Positions 40,157-51,617 are shown, counted from the first letter of the stretch. The stretch: 64,000 bases of DNA from Xiphydria camelus (GCA_963678675.1 OY783192.1:20531174-20595173), one strand, 5' to 3'. The notes: a model not told the origin generated them from the sequence alone. Translations and numbers: made by a program.

Positions 40157-40688
40157 TACAGGGTGCGGCAAAACAGACAGTGCAGTTTAGAAGGGCTATT
40201 AAGAAAAAACGGCACGACTTAGAAAAATGGGGTTTATTTCATTTTATTTTGTACATCATGCCATTTTATGCATCAAGCCCTAAAGATGGTATCAGAAAGA
40301 GGAGGGCCCCGGTAGCGATACATTGATGAAGGCGATTTCTGAAGTTTTCCGCCGCATTTTGGCACATCTCGAGGGGTATAGCGACGATTTCCTCCCGAAT
40401 TCGATCCTTGAGTTATTCCAAGGTGCGAGGCCGATGCCTAAAAACTTTTTCCTTCAGGTAGCCCCACAGGAACAAATCGCAAATGCCCAAATCAGGTGAG
40501 CGCCCACGTCATCCCTCAGAGAGACGAGGCGCACAGAGGGCCATCATCTTTCTGTCATCTTCAGGGTTTCATGCATAAAATGACATGTGATGTACCGAAT
40601 AAAATAAAATAAACCCCATTTTTCTCAGTCGTGCCGTTTTTTTAAATAGCCCTTCACAACTGCACTGTCTGTTTTGCCGCAACATGTA
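40157..40688 (-). mobile_element. Mariner-like remnant with long terminal inverted repeats
   Basis: The ends are TACAGGGTGCGGCAAAACAG and the inverse TACATGTTGCGGCAAAACAG, and the inverted repeats extend over 120 bp with mismatches (GACAGTGCAGTT, GGCACGACT, AAAATGGGGTTTA). Between them the minus strand encodes the last part of a mariner-type transposase: PDLGICDLFLWGYLKEKVF, RPRTLE, EEIVAIPLEMCQNAAENFRN. A stop interrupts it and the N-terminal two thirds are deleted. Confidence 0.75.
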
Positions 40689-42599
40689 TTACCCGGAGAA
40701 AATAATTGGGAACCGGAATGCGCTATTTCATATACTATAATTTCAATTAAAATTTCGAATAATTATTTCCCGCTGTTGGTAACGGATAGAGGATATATAC
40801 CTAGGTATTGTATACTTTGTCTTTGTAAGCCGATCTATGCTGAATAGAATTAAGGAGGGTTCTCAGTTGAATTTGAGGGTAAAGAGTGGAGGTAAACTTC
40901 AAAGGTGCCGACAGTCAGCTGCAATTTGTAGAAAAAAATATTAATTTAAAAAAATACAATGATTCTTACGGAAAACCTTCTGAAATAGTTTCTTTCGATT
41001 ATCATTGAGTTTGGCACCTTGGATTTTATTTTTCCAATTGTCAAATTATTTATTCCGAATTTTGTAAATGAATTAGATTTATTCAATAAACTTGGCAACC
41101 ACGCTTTTTGGAACAAGTGGTTGGTATTGTTCCGGCCGGTAAAATCGGAACGTTACCATCGAAACTTGCGTGGTTGTGATGACAAGTCATATGTTAATGA
41201 GGTTATGTCCTGTGTTCACGAGTGCAAGCAAGCGAACTACATTGTTATTTTATGAAGAGAAAAATTTGAAGAAAGCGATGGTGCATCAAGGACAGTGACG
41301 AGTAAAATAAAAATGTATTTAAAAAAGTGCCTGCAATAAAATGAAAGCAGCTGTCGGTGTTGGCAAATGCAATAAGAGGGGGATTGCTGTCAAAAGGAAA
41401 ATACATGACGAAAGGAAACATTAAGCATCACCCTCGGTCGGTCAACATTGATGAACTTTACCAAAATATTAATAACCAGATCGGAATTTTATCGAACGAA
41501 AAAGGATCTCAACCTCAACAGTTTTTTTCTGGAAAATATTTATAAAAGTTATGTGTGTATGTTGATATTTGAATGATAACTCATATTTGAATTTCCTGCT
41601 CAGTGTTCCAACGCATGTGCGAAGCGCATCAAGGGAATCTTCGACTGAGCCGTTGCAAAGTCTCACCGCCATTTCTATCTCATTCAAAGTAAATTTTAGA
41701 TTACCTGATGGTTTTTTAATTATTGCTCAAAAGTTAGAACGGCTAGTGGGCATTTTTATTGTGGAAATATAAGATTTAACTTTCTAAGAATGTATTTCTA
41801 AATTAAGTTTTTGCGTCAATCATTGCAATTTTTCTTTCTCTACCCCGAAAAAAAAGTATGAAATTCAAGTTTTTATTATTTTTTTTTTAAATGCGTATGG
41901 TAAGTGTCTGAAATTTTGAGGATTTATTGAGAACTAATTAATGAATATATCCTCAAAATTTCAAAGCTGTACATCATTGCATTCATTTTTTGTAAAAATA
42001 CTGAGAACCCTCCTTAGGGGGAGTGTGGTCTAACGGGTGAAAAAAACTATTTCTATGAATTTTTTAGAGCTATTGAAGTACATATATTTTAATGTTCCGC
42101 ATGTTACAAAGCATCATTTGAACATTTTGTAATTTTTTTGTAGAAAAATATTGAGAAATAAGCCGGTGACGAAGCATTTTCGAGGACGCCTTTTAGAAAA
42201 GATGATTTGCGGTGGACACTATATTTCAGCGTAGAATTATCTCAAATCAAAAAATCAAAGCAATTTAGTTAAAACAGATGTTTTTCTAGACCCCAACGTT
42301 TTTCTTTAATATTTTTCCATTTTTAAATGTTTGGTGGGTGTTTGAAGTCAAAATTGCGATTTTTCACGAAAAAATCCGACATTTTGTTGCTGCAAAACCC
42401 CCTTAATGTAACAACAACAAAAAAATAAAAACGTTGGGGTCTGGTATTTTATATGTAGAAAGTGTGTACAAAATTTGAAAAGAATCTGTGCAGTAGTTTT
42501 TAAATGACGATGTCCACGGGCTTTTAAAACTTGGTTTTGAGACAAAAGCGTTTATCCGCCGAGTTCTTGCCGCTCCGCAGTATTAGAGGAGGGGAGACT
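40689..42599. other. No gene or recognised element
   Basis: AT-rich intronic sequence. A phrase TTTGAATTTCCTGCTCAGTG..GCGCATCAAGGGAATCTTCG near 41590-41640 is GC-richer but gives no protein I recognise. The ORF 41019-41255 is unassigned. Confidence 0.35.
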
Positions 42600-43830
42600 T
42601 AAGCGTGGTTCAGATGAATGCGGAAGGCTTGCGGAGTGCGGAATGCGGAACGTGCGCGCGCAGACACATTCCGCGCGGAAGGTTTCGAGTCCGTTCACAT
42701 GCGTTGCGGTAGGTTGCGGAAATGCGTATTCGTTGCGGAAGGGCGGAACAAGAGGGAGTTTAGAGGTTAGAGTGAAATTAGGATGGTCCCGTTAGGTACA
42801 TGACTCAGGAAAGCGTCATCCCTCGCATTCAATTTGAAAATGAAAATATAATTATTAATGACGATTTACAGGGTAGAAGTAATAGTATAATTCACCGGTC
42901 TCTCTCATGCAAAACGATGATGAAGATTATTACAGAATATCCTTAGATGTAATTCATTACTTTTAATGCGTTTTAATTAGTTTTAATAACCTCTTTTAAT
43001 TTTATAAAGCCTTAATTCTTTTAAAAATAGTAAAATAAATCATTAAAACTTTAAACAATTTTTGTTGATCTGTCACGTTTTGTGTCCAACTTGAACGTAA
43101 TTTTTCTCTTTGATTAGTATTATAACTAATATTAGTAAAAATGATCAAAAACCGAGGTTAAATTGCTATTTTCATTACCTTTAAAACAAAAAAATAATTA
43201 TCGGAAAATATCAATTTTTAGTGAAGTAGAGGCATTTATTTACGAGAGCACGCGGGCGCTACGGCGCGTATTTATATACAAAATACACACACAATATCTC
43301 GAGAACTATTCATCGTAGCAAAATGAGATAAAATCCAATCGTTTCGTCTTGAAATTCTCTAAATTTTCGTCGCAATATGTCTACCATAGTAGTTCAATAG
43401 TTTCAATAGCTTCTCAATAGTTTTCGAGATATTTAAAGAAAAAGCCATACAAAAAATACATTTTTATTAAGAATTAAAAATCATACTTTGGCTTTATGTA
43501 ACAAATGTTACATAAAGAATATATTTAATTATATATTTTATATTTAATATATTTTATAACAAATTTCTATATATTTTTCAGAGTATTTAAAAAAAATTAA
43601 AATCGGACACTTATGAAGAAAAGTCGACAACAAAATCGATTTTCTCAGCCCGTCTACTGTACTATAATAAAATACCGTCAGCCAATCAGCGCTCTTCCGC
43701 GTGCGTACTGCCTGCCTGTCCGCACCCCGATTTGGCATGCTAGATATTTTCCGCACGTTCCGCGCGTAGAGCGATAGTTCTTTGAACAAGTCAACATGAA
43801 ACGACGACCGCCATATTATTTTTCATTAAA
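42600..43830. repeat. Repeat region related to 48140-48345
   Basis: 42603-42660 (GGTTCAGATGAATGCGGAAG, GCTTGCGGAGTGCGGAATGC) is the inverse of the stretch ending at 48345. 43675-43830 (CAGCCAATCAGCGCTCTTCC, GAACAAGTCAACATGAAACG) is the inverse of 48145-48290. Both sites therefore derive from one element family with GC-rich ends; here the two parts are separated by about 1 kb of AT-rich DNA. Confidence 0.5.
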
Positions 43831-45530
43831 AGATGTCACTATAGGTACGGGAAGGACGGGCATAATGGCCAGGCTAAGGTTTATTGAATTTTTAAACTAA
43901 TTTCCAATCGATTTGGAAACTTCAAAATTATAGAATATACACAACAACCATCCTAGTGCACATGTAAGAATTTTTTCATTGTAGATAGAAAAAGGGAAAG
44001 TACCTAAATTGTAAAATTTACAAAAAATACCCAAGTGGCCATTATGCCCGCATGGATAGGGCATAATGGCCACATAGCTAAGAAGTGTTTAATAAATTGA
44101 GAAAACGAGTTTTAAATGAAAAACAAATTTATTTTAAGAAAATGTTAACTTATTAACAGTGAAAGAACATTATTTTAATAATGTTGAATACAAAAATTCT
44201 TTTTCACAAAAATACTGATTTTTGAAAAACATGTATAAAAAAAGGAAAGTGATTTTTAGTTTAGCTATAGTTTTCGCATAAATATTCAGCGTCTTCTTCT
44301 TCGATACCAGCACACAGTTCATTGGCCACCTGCTGGCTGTTATGTCCGCCCAGACGCCATTAACGAAAGCTTGTTGTCAGTTGTCGACAAATAACAATAA
44401 ACCATTTTTCAATATTGAATTTTGTAGTCAAGTTACCACTCTTTTAAGATAATTATGTTTTAAAAATCTAACTTGTTTGGTAAATTTGTAATAATTATAT
44501 CAACGATAGACCATCGGTCGGAATTCGTCGCTACTTCTCATTATAAACGGATTAAGGCTTCTCGAGCGTTATACTAAAAATAGTGAGAAATTCTTGAAAA
44601 TGATTGCATTCGGTAGGTTGAAGTAAAAAAAAATTCAGTTAAATTTTCAAGTCTTTTAGGAAGCTCGTTCCAAAGATATTTGAATAATAAAATAACATGT
44701 GTTCTTATGGGTTATAGCTATCAAACCGCGATATTTCTGAGAAAAATAGTGAAAAAATTCTGCAATTTTTTGAACAGCAGGTTTAATGAACTAAAATCAT
44801 CTATACCAATTTTCACGTTCATTAGGAAGCCCGTTATTTTTTTTATTAATTGTTCTTTATAAATTTAACCTTTGATAAGTCAATGTGGCTACGTTGCATG
44901 ACGTACAGATGCATGACCAGGTGTTTTGGGCTCCATTTGTGAACTCACAGATACACACATACTACTGTACGTCAAACGTTGTCGCCACATCGCACGAAGA
45001 ACATACTTTAGAGTGTTACTGTACTTCAGTGGGCTAACTTTCAGCAGGAAAAAAGCCCCTGTACCGCTCGAGAAACCTTAAGGAGGAACATCAGTGAAAC
45101 GAAAATGGACCAGTTACTAAGATTTTTTTTCTTATAATCTTCACTTCACCAGAACGCTACTGTAAAAATTTGAAAGAAATTCACTTAACCGTTTTTTTAA
45201 ATTCATGTTTGAAAAGTCACTGATTAACATGGAACCTTATGGGCCGATGATTTGATAGTAATAATATTGGCTCTTAAAATGGAAGAAATGGTAAAAAAAA
45301 GTTTTATTTTCCATGTAGTTATAAACTTCTATCCTGCACAGTTTAAACCAATTTCACTTAGTAGTTTTTGTGTAATTTAGTAAAAGGTTTCGAGAAAACG
45401 GAATTGTTGAACGAATAGGGGAAAACGTGGCAATAGCGCGTGACGTCAGAGGAGAGGTCAGACGGTGCGCTAGGATTCAAACCCGAGACTAATACAGCAT
45501 GACCCGCGCTGCACCGTACAATTTGCACGG
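43831..45530. other. No gene; GGGCATAATGGCC phrases
   Basis: GGGCATAATGGCC occurs at 43858 and 44057, with the inverse GGCCATTATGCCC at 44038, possibly the ends of a small repeat. The remainder is unassigned. Confidence 0.3.
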
Positions 45531-45534
45531 ACCT

Positions 45535-46020
45535 TGAAATTTACCGTCGGCCGGGCTTGGTCGGTACTCTCATTTACCTGTATACCGGTAGAAGTCGAGT
45601 CGGTAGTTACCGTATGTCCCACTCTGTACGGGCCAGTTTGAAAGTTACCTTCAGGAAGGCTTGGTCGATAATCGAAACATTTAATATCGGTAGAAGTCGA
45701 GTCGGTAGTTAGAGTTGGTGTCAATTTGGGAGATCGAAGCGTCTAACCTCGAAATTATGAATTTGTGAATAATGGTGAGTAATTTCCATTATTCACAAAT
45801 CCATAATTTCGAAGTTAGACGCTTCGATCACCCGAATTGACACCAACTCTAACTACCGACTCGACTTCTACCGGTATTAAATGACTCAAGTACCGACCAA
45901 GCCTCCCCGAAGGTAACTTCAAACTGGCCCGTACAGAGTGGGACATACGGTAGAGTTGGTGTCAATTTGGGAGATAGAAGCGTCCAATCTCGAAATCGTG
46001 AATTTGTGAATTATGGCGAG
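45535..46020. mobile_element. CCGTATGTCC-family, host copy disrupted by copy 2
   Basis: 45535-45609 (GGCCGGGCTTGGTCGGTA, GTAGAAGTCGAGTCGGTAGT) and 45951-46020 (GAGTTGGTGTCAATTTGGGA) are the two sides of one element core. Copy 2 (45610-45950) lies between them. The TA at the junction is present on both sides of the insertion. Confidence 0.65.
45608..45952. mobile_element. CCGTATGTCC-family palindrome, copy 2 (inserted in a relative)
   Basis: The element occupies 45610-45950: CCGTATGTCCCACTCTGTAC to GTACAGAGTGGGACATACGG, flanked by TA. It folds along its full length. Removing the element and one TA restores GGTAGTTAGAGTTGG, the sequence found in other copies, so the TA target duplication is well supported. 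Confidence 0.85.
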
Positions 46021-46137
46021 TAATTTCCTTTCCAACGATAACATTGTGCCGTAATATTATACATTTTGAAAGCAATACTTGGCTACTGATAGAACCCACG
46101 TAAACATAATATAGCTTTGAGGTTATGAATATCAAAA

Positions 46138-46409
46138 TACCGTATGTCCGTCTCTGTACTGGCCAGTTTGAAAGTTACCTTCGGATAGGCTTGGTCGGTA
46201 ATCGAGACATTTATACCGTAATTATAATTATTTTCGTAATTTCCTTTATTCACAAATTCACAATTTCGAGGTTAGACGCTTCGATCTCCCGAATTGATAT
46301 CAACTTTAACTGCCGACTCGACTTCTACCGTATTAAATGACTCGAGTATCGACCAAGCCTATCCGAAGGTAACTGTCAAACTGGCCAGTACAGAGACGGA
46401 CATACGGTA
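46138..46409. mobile_element. CCGTATGTCC-family palindrome, copy 3 (internally deleted)
   Basis: The element occupies 46140-46407 between TA dinucleotides. Ends are CCGTATGTCCGTCTCTGTAC and the inverse GTACAGAGACGGACATACGG. Outer arms pair well, but much of the left inner arm is deleted near 46220-46240. Confidence 0.75.
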
Positions 46410-46961
46410 TGTACGCACAGCTGTCACGCGTAGAATTATGTCGGTAAGTGACTATTTTTACCGACAAATCTCATACCAACCTCGTGGTCAAAAACTGCGG
46501 TGTTGCCACGTTTTTCTCATTTTCGTACTCGAATAAATAATGTAAAATTTAACAGTAAGAAATTTAAATAAATATTACATTGATTTTTTAAATCAATAAT
46601 AGTGCAATGATAAGCCACATTTTGTGACATTAATAACGTATATATAATTTTTGAGTGAACTAAAATTTCATTATCTGATATTGGCAATACGCGTCGAAAG
46701 CTTTGTTCTTTCCCTCCTCTCACCTCACCCCGTAGAGTATTGATGTTCCTCCTTAAGTAGCCGACGGTTGGCGGTGATTAGCAAAGTGATATCGGTGACG
46801 CGTGACTCAGTAGGAAACGTCCGGTAATTAGCATTCCGGGAAAGGTACGGAACTGCAAGCGTATTCACGGCCCCTCCTTTGGCCTCTCGTTATTCAAAGA
46901 ACTGTCGCTGTACGAAAACGTGACGTAATATCACACCTTCCCCCTTCACAAAAGGTGTTAA

Positions 46962-48022
46962 GGCCGCCATAGACACACATGCTAGTTTGTTGTTTTACTT
47001 GAACAGTTTTAAGTTGTAATGCAAGCCCACAGAGCAGCCCACAGATATTCACTTTTAAAGTATCGTCCTTTACATCAGTGTTAAAACGAAACATGGCCGA
47101 TCGTCAGAAATTAGCAATTGTTGCTGCAGCTATATTGATTATTAAAAAGAAGAGAAAGCAGAAGATCAAAAAGAAATGATCAAAGAAATGGTTGCTATTG
47201 AGAGAGGAGTTCACACATATTAATTTGTTAAAAGAACTGAAGGTAGAACCTCAAGACTGGTTTAATTATTTACGTATGGATCAAGTTAACTGGCAGGACA
47301 ATATGATCAATTAGTTTTCAAAATGCTACTTCAGTACCTACATATTAGCAATAAATTTATAAAACAATGGAAAACTCAATTAATTTATTCATTCGTACCT
47401 CACTAATTGGTGTGGTAACTGTGTCTTCTATAGTGTCTTTCCCATCTAATCTTGGCGTTTCTTGATCAGTTAGAGAAAGAAGCAGATCAAAGTACCATAA
47501 ATTTAGCTTCGGAATGTCTTCTGTACCAGTTCCTGATCTAAGCGAAGCATTGTATTTTTTAAAATTCTTTTCGAAAACATGTTCGTGATGAATTAGTTTT
47601 TTATAACCGTATCTTTAGTTGTTGTTGAACGTATCTTTAGTTGTTGTTGAACCGATTTCTTTCAGCTTATTAACCCATATATCATAAGCTACATTTGTTT
47701 TTATTGGTCCAAGTAATCCTTGCTTTTAATTTTCCATAAACACTCATTATTTCGATATAAATCTATAAATTCAGAAAGAAATTCATGCGGCAATAATCGT
47801 AAATCAGACATCTTGGACTATCTAAAAGATTTAATGCAAATATACCGTACGTACGAACACGTACGAAAAATCAAATCTCAGCTGATTTCGTTCGAGCCAA
47901 GCAATTGACGGTACGCAATTAATAAAACGGCTGATTTAATACCATGCACACTCCGTCTTGCATTACAACTTAAAACTGTACAAGAGTAAAACGACAAACT
48001 AGCATGTCTGTCTCTGGCGGCC
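46962..48022. mobile_element. PIF/Harbinger-like deletion derivative
   Basis: Long terminal inverted repeats: GGCCGCCATAGACACACATG then CTAGTTTGTTGTTTTACTTG at the left, and the inverse at 47955-48022. The plus strand at 47215-47300 keeps the Harbinger transposase N-terminus (HINLLKELKVEPQDWFNYLR, MDQVNWQ). The minus strand from 47812 keeps a MADF-type ORF (MSDLRLLPHEFLSEFIDLYR, NNECLWKIKSKDYLDQ then stops). Both Harbinger-type genes are therefore represented but non-functional. A clear 3-bp duplication was not found. Confidence 0.65.
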
Positions 48023-48039
48023 TCTACCTATGGCGGTGA

Positions 48040-48345
48040 CAGCTTTTAACCATTAGAGGACGGGGGTGGTCCGTTTAGGGACCACCCTGAGAACACAAAC
48101 CATTTTTAAAAAATCCCCGTCCTCTAAAGGTTAATGGAAAATAATATGGCGGTCATCGTTTCATGTTGACTTGTTCAAAGAACTGTCGCTCTACGCGCGT
48201 AACGTGCGGAAAATATCTACAAATATGACTAGGGGTGCGGACAGGTAGGCAGTACGTACACGGAAGAGCGCTGATTGGCTGATGGTGTTTCCGCATTCCA
48301 CATTCCGCAAGCCTTCCGCGTCCATGAGAACCAAGCCTTAAAGGT
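48040..48345. repeat. Short hairpin and GC-rich element end
   Basis: 48050-48136 is a hairpin of CCATTAGAGGACGGGG and CCCCGTCCTCTAAAGGTTAATGG. 48140-48345 matches in inverse the ends described at 42600-43830. Confidence 0.5.
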
Positions 48346-48955
48346 CTATGACTGAGAGTTTTGCTCCGATTGACTTGAAATTTTGACACAACATTCTTTA
48401 AATGTTTTACTATAAGAAAAGGCAATAAAAAAATTGATTTTGGAAAGTGTTAGACCCCCCTCCCCATTTAAGCTTTTCATTTTCTATAAAAGTTCGCAGA
48501 GATATTAATCGAAAAGTGAAATTGAAATAGTCGTTCAAAATGTTTTCACTGCAGCTGTAAATGAAAATCTGAAACTTCGCATCGTTACTTTACGACGGCT
48601 CAGAAATAAATTGAAAAACGACTCGAGTCGTTCTCGCATCCTGGTCTTCGCGTACATTTTTATCGAGTGTTCTCGCCGCGTGATGATCCCAACCGAAGCG
48701 CGATGGTGTACTTCAACTACAGGTACACCCGGGGATTCGGATTCTGTTTCTGGGGAATTCTTAAAATGTTATTATCAAACGTACCAACCAATGATTAATC
48801 GGTCCTCATACTTTCATTAACGAGGGTAAACGCCACTGTAGCTAATGAATGCATGATAATTAATTGTTCATTGGCTAATATGTTTAAAAATGACATTTTA
48901 GCAAGTCGCCAGAAGCAGAATCCGAGTCCCCGGGTGTACATCGCACGTGTTTCAG

Positions 48956-49131
48956 GTCGACCAGTCGAGAGTACGGCATTCAACAAGGATGTGCAAACGA
49001 TCGTCGATATGGAAATCAGGCTGAAATTGTTAGAACTCGGAGATGAGGGCGTCGCAACGCCTTTCGACGCCCCACCCGCGCCGCCCCCGCCACCGGAGAA
49101 CTACGACTTTACCGACAAAACGTACGCATGA
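48956..49131 (+). CDS. ELMO: ELMO/CED-12, coding exon 3 (C-terminus)
   Basis: Finishes codon 678 and encodes residues 679-735, ending TGA at 49129-49131. After the acceptor CGTGTTTCAG the product RPVESTAFNKDVQTIVDMEI follows LLG of exon 2 with exactly the family's spacing to the MEI(R/K)L(K/R)LLEL helix. Then comes the proline-rich DAPPAPPPPPENYDF that binds the SH3 domain of DOCK proteins. An earlier acceptor at 48901 also fits the phase but would add unrelated residues, so 48955 is preferred. The ORF upstream of 48956 is intronic. Confidence 0.88.
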
Positions 49132-49918
49132 ATCGTGCTCACGCACCCCGGTTAACTTCAACGCACGAAAAGGAACCGGAAGAAGATCGACGCTTCCAAA
49201 AAATCACCTAGCACCCACGGAGGGCTCGTGTAATGACGCGGTGCGCTGTGGTGGTAGGCGCCAGGTGGCGAATAACACGTGCATTTGTATTCAGATATAT
49301 GCAGAGCTGAAGAAAGTTCCCCCGTCGCCACTCCCCTTCTTTAATATAAAAGTGTAACTACGGAAATATGCTAAATTGGCTAATAATGCTCGCGTTCTCC
49401 GGGAACGGTTTGCCGCGCTTGTGCCTCGTCGTGAATTTCAATTCCTCGAGGAAATATTGGTGCCCATTTATTCCTTCCCTGTCCCCGAGAATGCCGAAGC
49501 GGTTGGAGTTTTTTTTGGAATCTCGACGACCATGAAACTGCGCCGTTAATTCCTGCCCCCTTCTTCGTGTTTCGTCAGCATGATACTCTGTACAGAAATT
49601 CATGTAGTAATTAACAATGAGACACTTACCCAAATATCAAAGGTATCGTTAACAGAAAGTGCAATCTGAATGCAAAACTCATAATGTAACAAGTTGTTTA
49701 GCAGAACTAATTACTTACGTAAATAACATGAGAGAGAAATTGCAAAATGATAGCAGTTCGAACTGCATTGCATAAGCTTCCCACATTTGCTCCATTATTG
49801 CTTGCAATTCGTCACCTTTTTGTTAATAATGCTTTTGCTATATATGCGTATGACTGTTGGAACCAAAACTTATTGTTAGCACAATATTTTGCTGCATTCA
49901 CATTGCCCAGATTATTAG
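49132..49918. other. ELMO 3' UTR and downstream DNA
   Basis: No coding sequence seen. No strong AATAAA lies within 250 bp of the stop; AATATAAA near 49343 is the nearest variant poly(A) signal. Confidence 0.35.
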
Positions 49919-50169
49919 CTACCCCGATAGCAAAGTGGCGCCACAGTGACTGCACACTGCTTTCACGCGATGCATTCGAGTGCATGCACTGGGGTGTCCA
50001 TCTGGATGTCCACCGTGAAGCCACACTGCAGTCCCGCAGTGAAAGCACGGTGGATAAAGTAGGTTTTGCAAAAAGGGGGCGATAAAGTAGGATTTTGCCA
50101 GAAAGGGAGCGCGCTGCCTCCTGCCAAACCCGCCTAGGTACTAGTGTAGGTTTTTTTTTCAAACCCTAC

Positions 50170-50258
50170 CCGGCCGGGACTCGAACCTGCGATCTTCAGG
50201 AGACGCTTCGAGACTGGGAATGGCTTTCGCATTCTACCAATTGCGCCAACGACTCTTC
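50170..50258 (-). other. tRNA-like segment, minus strand
   Basis: On the minus strand A box TGGCGCAATTGG (50248-50237) and B box GGTTCGAGTCC (50187-50177), the latter identical to the canonical tRNA B box. Acceptor ends do not pair. The best preserved Pol III-like module in the window. Confidence 0.6.
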
Positions 50259-50273
50259 AAGTGGTCGTAGCTA

Positions 50274-50363
50274 AAACCGGTCTTTTTTTATACAATGCAA
50301 CACTGAGATTCTCGGAAAAAATATTTAAATTATCTCAGTGTTGCATTGTATAAAGGCCGGTTT
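50274..50363. mobile_element. 90-bp hairpin element (AAACCGGCC ends), copy 3
   Basis: AAACCGGTCTTTTTTTATAC to GTATAAAGGCCGGTTT with ACACTGAGAT arms and AAATATTTAAATT at the centre. Inserted in copy F. Confidence 0.7.
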
Positions 50364-50639
50364 ATATATATATATATATCATTAAATTTTTTAAAATAAT
50401 TTGATACTTTCATTTTTAAAACAGTAGCGATTATGATAATTAATCATTCATTATTTATGGAATAATTCAGTACAATTTGCACTGTTTGAAACATCATTAT
50501 AATATCAATTTTGTTATTTTCTAATTTAAAAATTTTGCTATCGGGGTTTGAAATCAATTAATTGTAAATTTACAACCGCACACATACGCAGATCAAAATT
50601 TGCAACTAGTTACAAATAGCTTTCTGCGAACAAACCTAT

Positions 50640-51419
50640 TATTATATCAATTTTGTTATTTTCTAATTTAACACGTTCGCTGCGGAACACGCGGCTCCCG
50701 CGTGAGGGTGGCTGTGCCTCCCACGCGGAAGCCGTGGATACGCAGCGAGCGAACACGTTCCCTGCGTATCAAAATGACTGATTGTGAGTTAACCCCCGTA
50801 CTGAAATCTTGAAATTTGCGTAAAACTATGTATGTTGGCGTACCGCGGGAGCCGCGTCATCCTCCCAGGAGACACAGCCACCTTACGAGGGAGCCGCGTG
50901 TTCCGCAGCGAACGAGTTAACAATTTTGTGAAGACAGTGAATTTACCGATATTCATGGTCGGTAAATTTACGAAGAGTGCACGTCGAAAAGGCACCGTGA
51001 CTGCACTGCTGCCCAACTATGGAGAAAGGCAGTAATTAGCAAAACAAATCGATGTGCGTTTTTTGGTACCATTGAATATCTTGAATTATTTTGTACCCAA
51101 ATTTCGTACCCTTTTTTTGTGTTAAAGCTAGGTTTTATTAGTAATCTGTCTTGGAAACCCTTCGGCTAAAGGCATCGAAGTTAAAGTTGATGTTCCACAA
51201 ATTTATCGGTTACCAGTTACTGTCTTTCTCCATAGTTAGGCAGACTGAGTGTAAGCACTGTGTCTTTACGCCGTGAACCACCAAGTGTATTCACTGGTTA
51301 GCCACGGTGCTCTTAGTTTTTGTACGCCACGCGATCATGCCACGGTGAGACCACAGTGATGCCACTACGTGGCAGCACTGCGTGCGGCTAGCGTGTAAGT
51401 GCACGCTTTGCTATCGGGG
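50640..51419. mobile_element. CCCCGATAGC-family half element, copy G
   Basis: Begins in the shared ATCAATTTTGTTATTTTCTA block and ends GCTTTGCTATCGGGG. It matches 25410-25845 but contains extra sequence: an inverted repeat GTTCGCTGCGGAACACGCGG (50690) against CCGCGTGTTCCGCAGCGAAC (50890), and a 235-bp insertion at 51009-51243. Confidence 0.6.
51005..51247. mobile_element. 235-bp MITE with 4-bp duplication
   Basis: The element occupies 51009-51243. Ends CTGCCCAACTATGGAGAAAG and the inverse CTTTCTCCATAGTTAGGCAG pair with one mismatch in 20. ACTG flanks both sides (51005-51008 and 51244-51247). The uninterrupted site at 25672 (GCACTGAGTGTAA) has a single ACTG, which confirms the duplication. 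No coding sequence. Confidence 0.8.
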
Positions 51420-51617
51420 TATATATCAACAAAATTACCATACGCTGCTAATATAGGATATCTTCAAAAACAGCGCAATAATCGAACGTGTACCAGTTGC
51501 GCTAGAGTCGCTGATCCTGTTTCAGAACGTCGTGTCCCAAATGTTCAAGGTTTCGGATCGTCGTTGTCTCGTATGATTGACCACAACGTAAAATAAAGTT
51601 GATATGACAAGTATGTA

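Larger units (their letters stand above)
40037..48955 (+). other. ELMO intron 2 (8.9 kb)
   Basis: GTAGGC donor at 40037 and GTGTTTCAG acceptor ending at 48955, both phase 1. It contains the elements listed between these coordinates. Confidence 0.8.
49922..50546. mobile_element. CCCCGATAGC-family element, copy F
   Basis: Runs from CCCCGATAGCAAAGTGGCGC to AATTTTGCTATCGGGG. It contains CACNGTG palindromes, a minus-strand tRNA-like segment, the 90-bp hairpin element at 50274-50363 and the ATTAAATTTT..GATACTTTC arm also found at 25275. The internal order is the inverse of copy D, with about 0.5 kb less sequence. Confidence 0.65.

Noticed and set aside
40037..40326. ORF continuing past ELMO exon 2
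   Set aside because: It reads through a phase-1 donor into intron and a mariner end; exon 3 restores the family C-terminus.
48902..48955. Earlier acceptor for ELMO exon 3 at 48901
   Set aside because: Phase fits, but it adds 18 residues unlike the family; the acceptor at 48955 gives exact family spacing.
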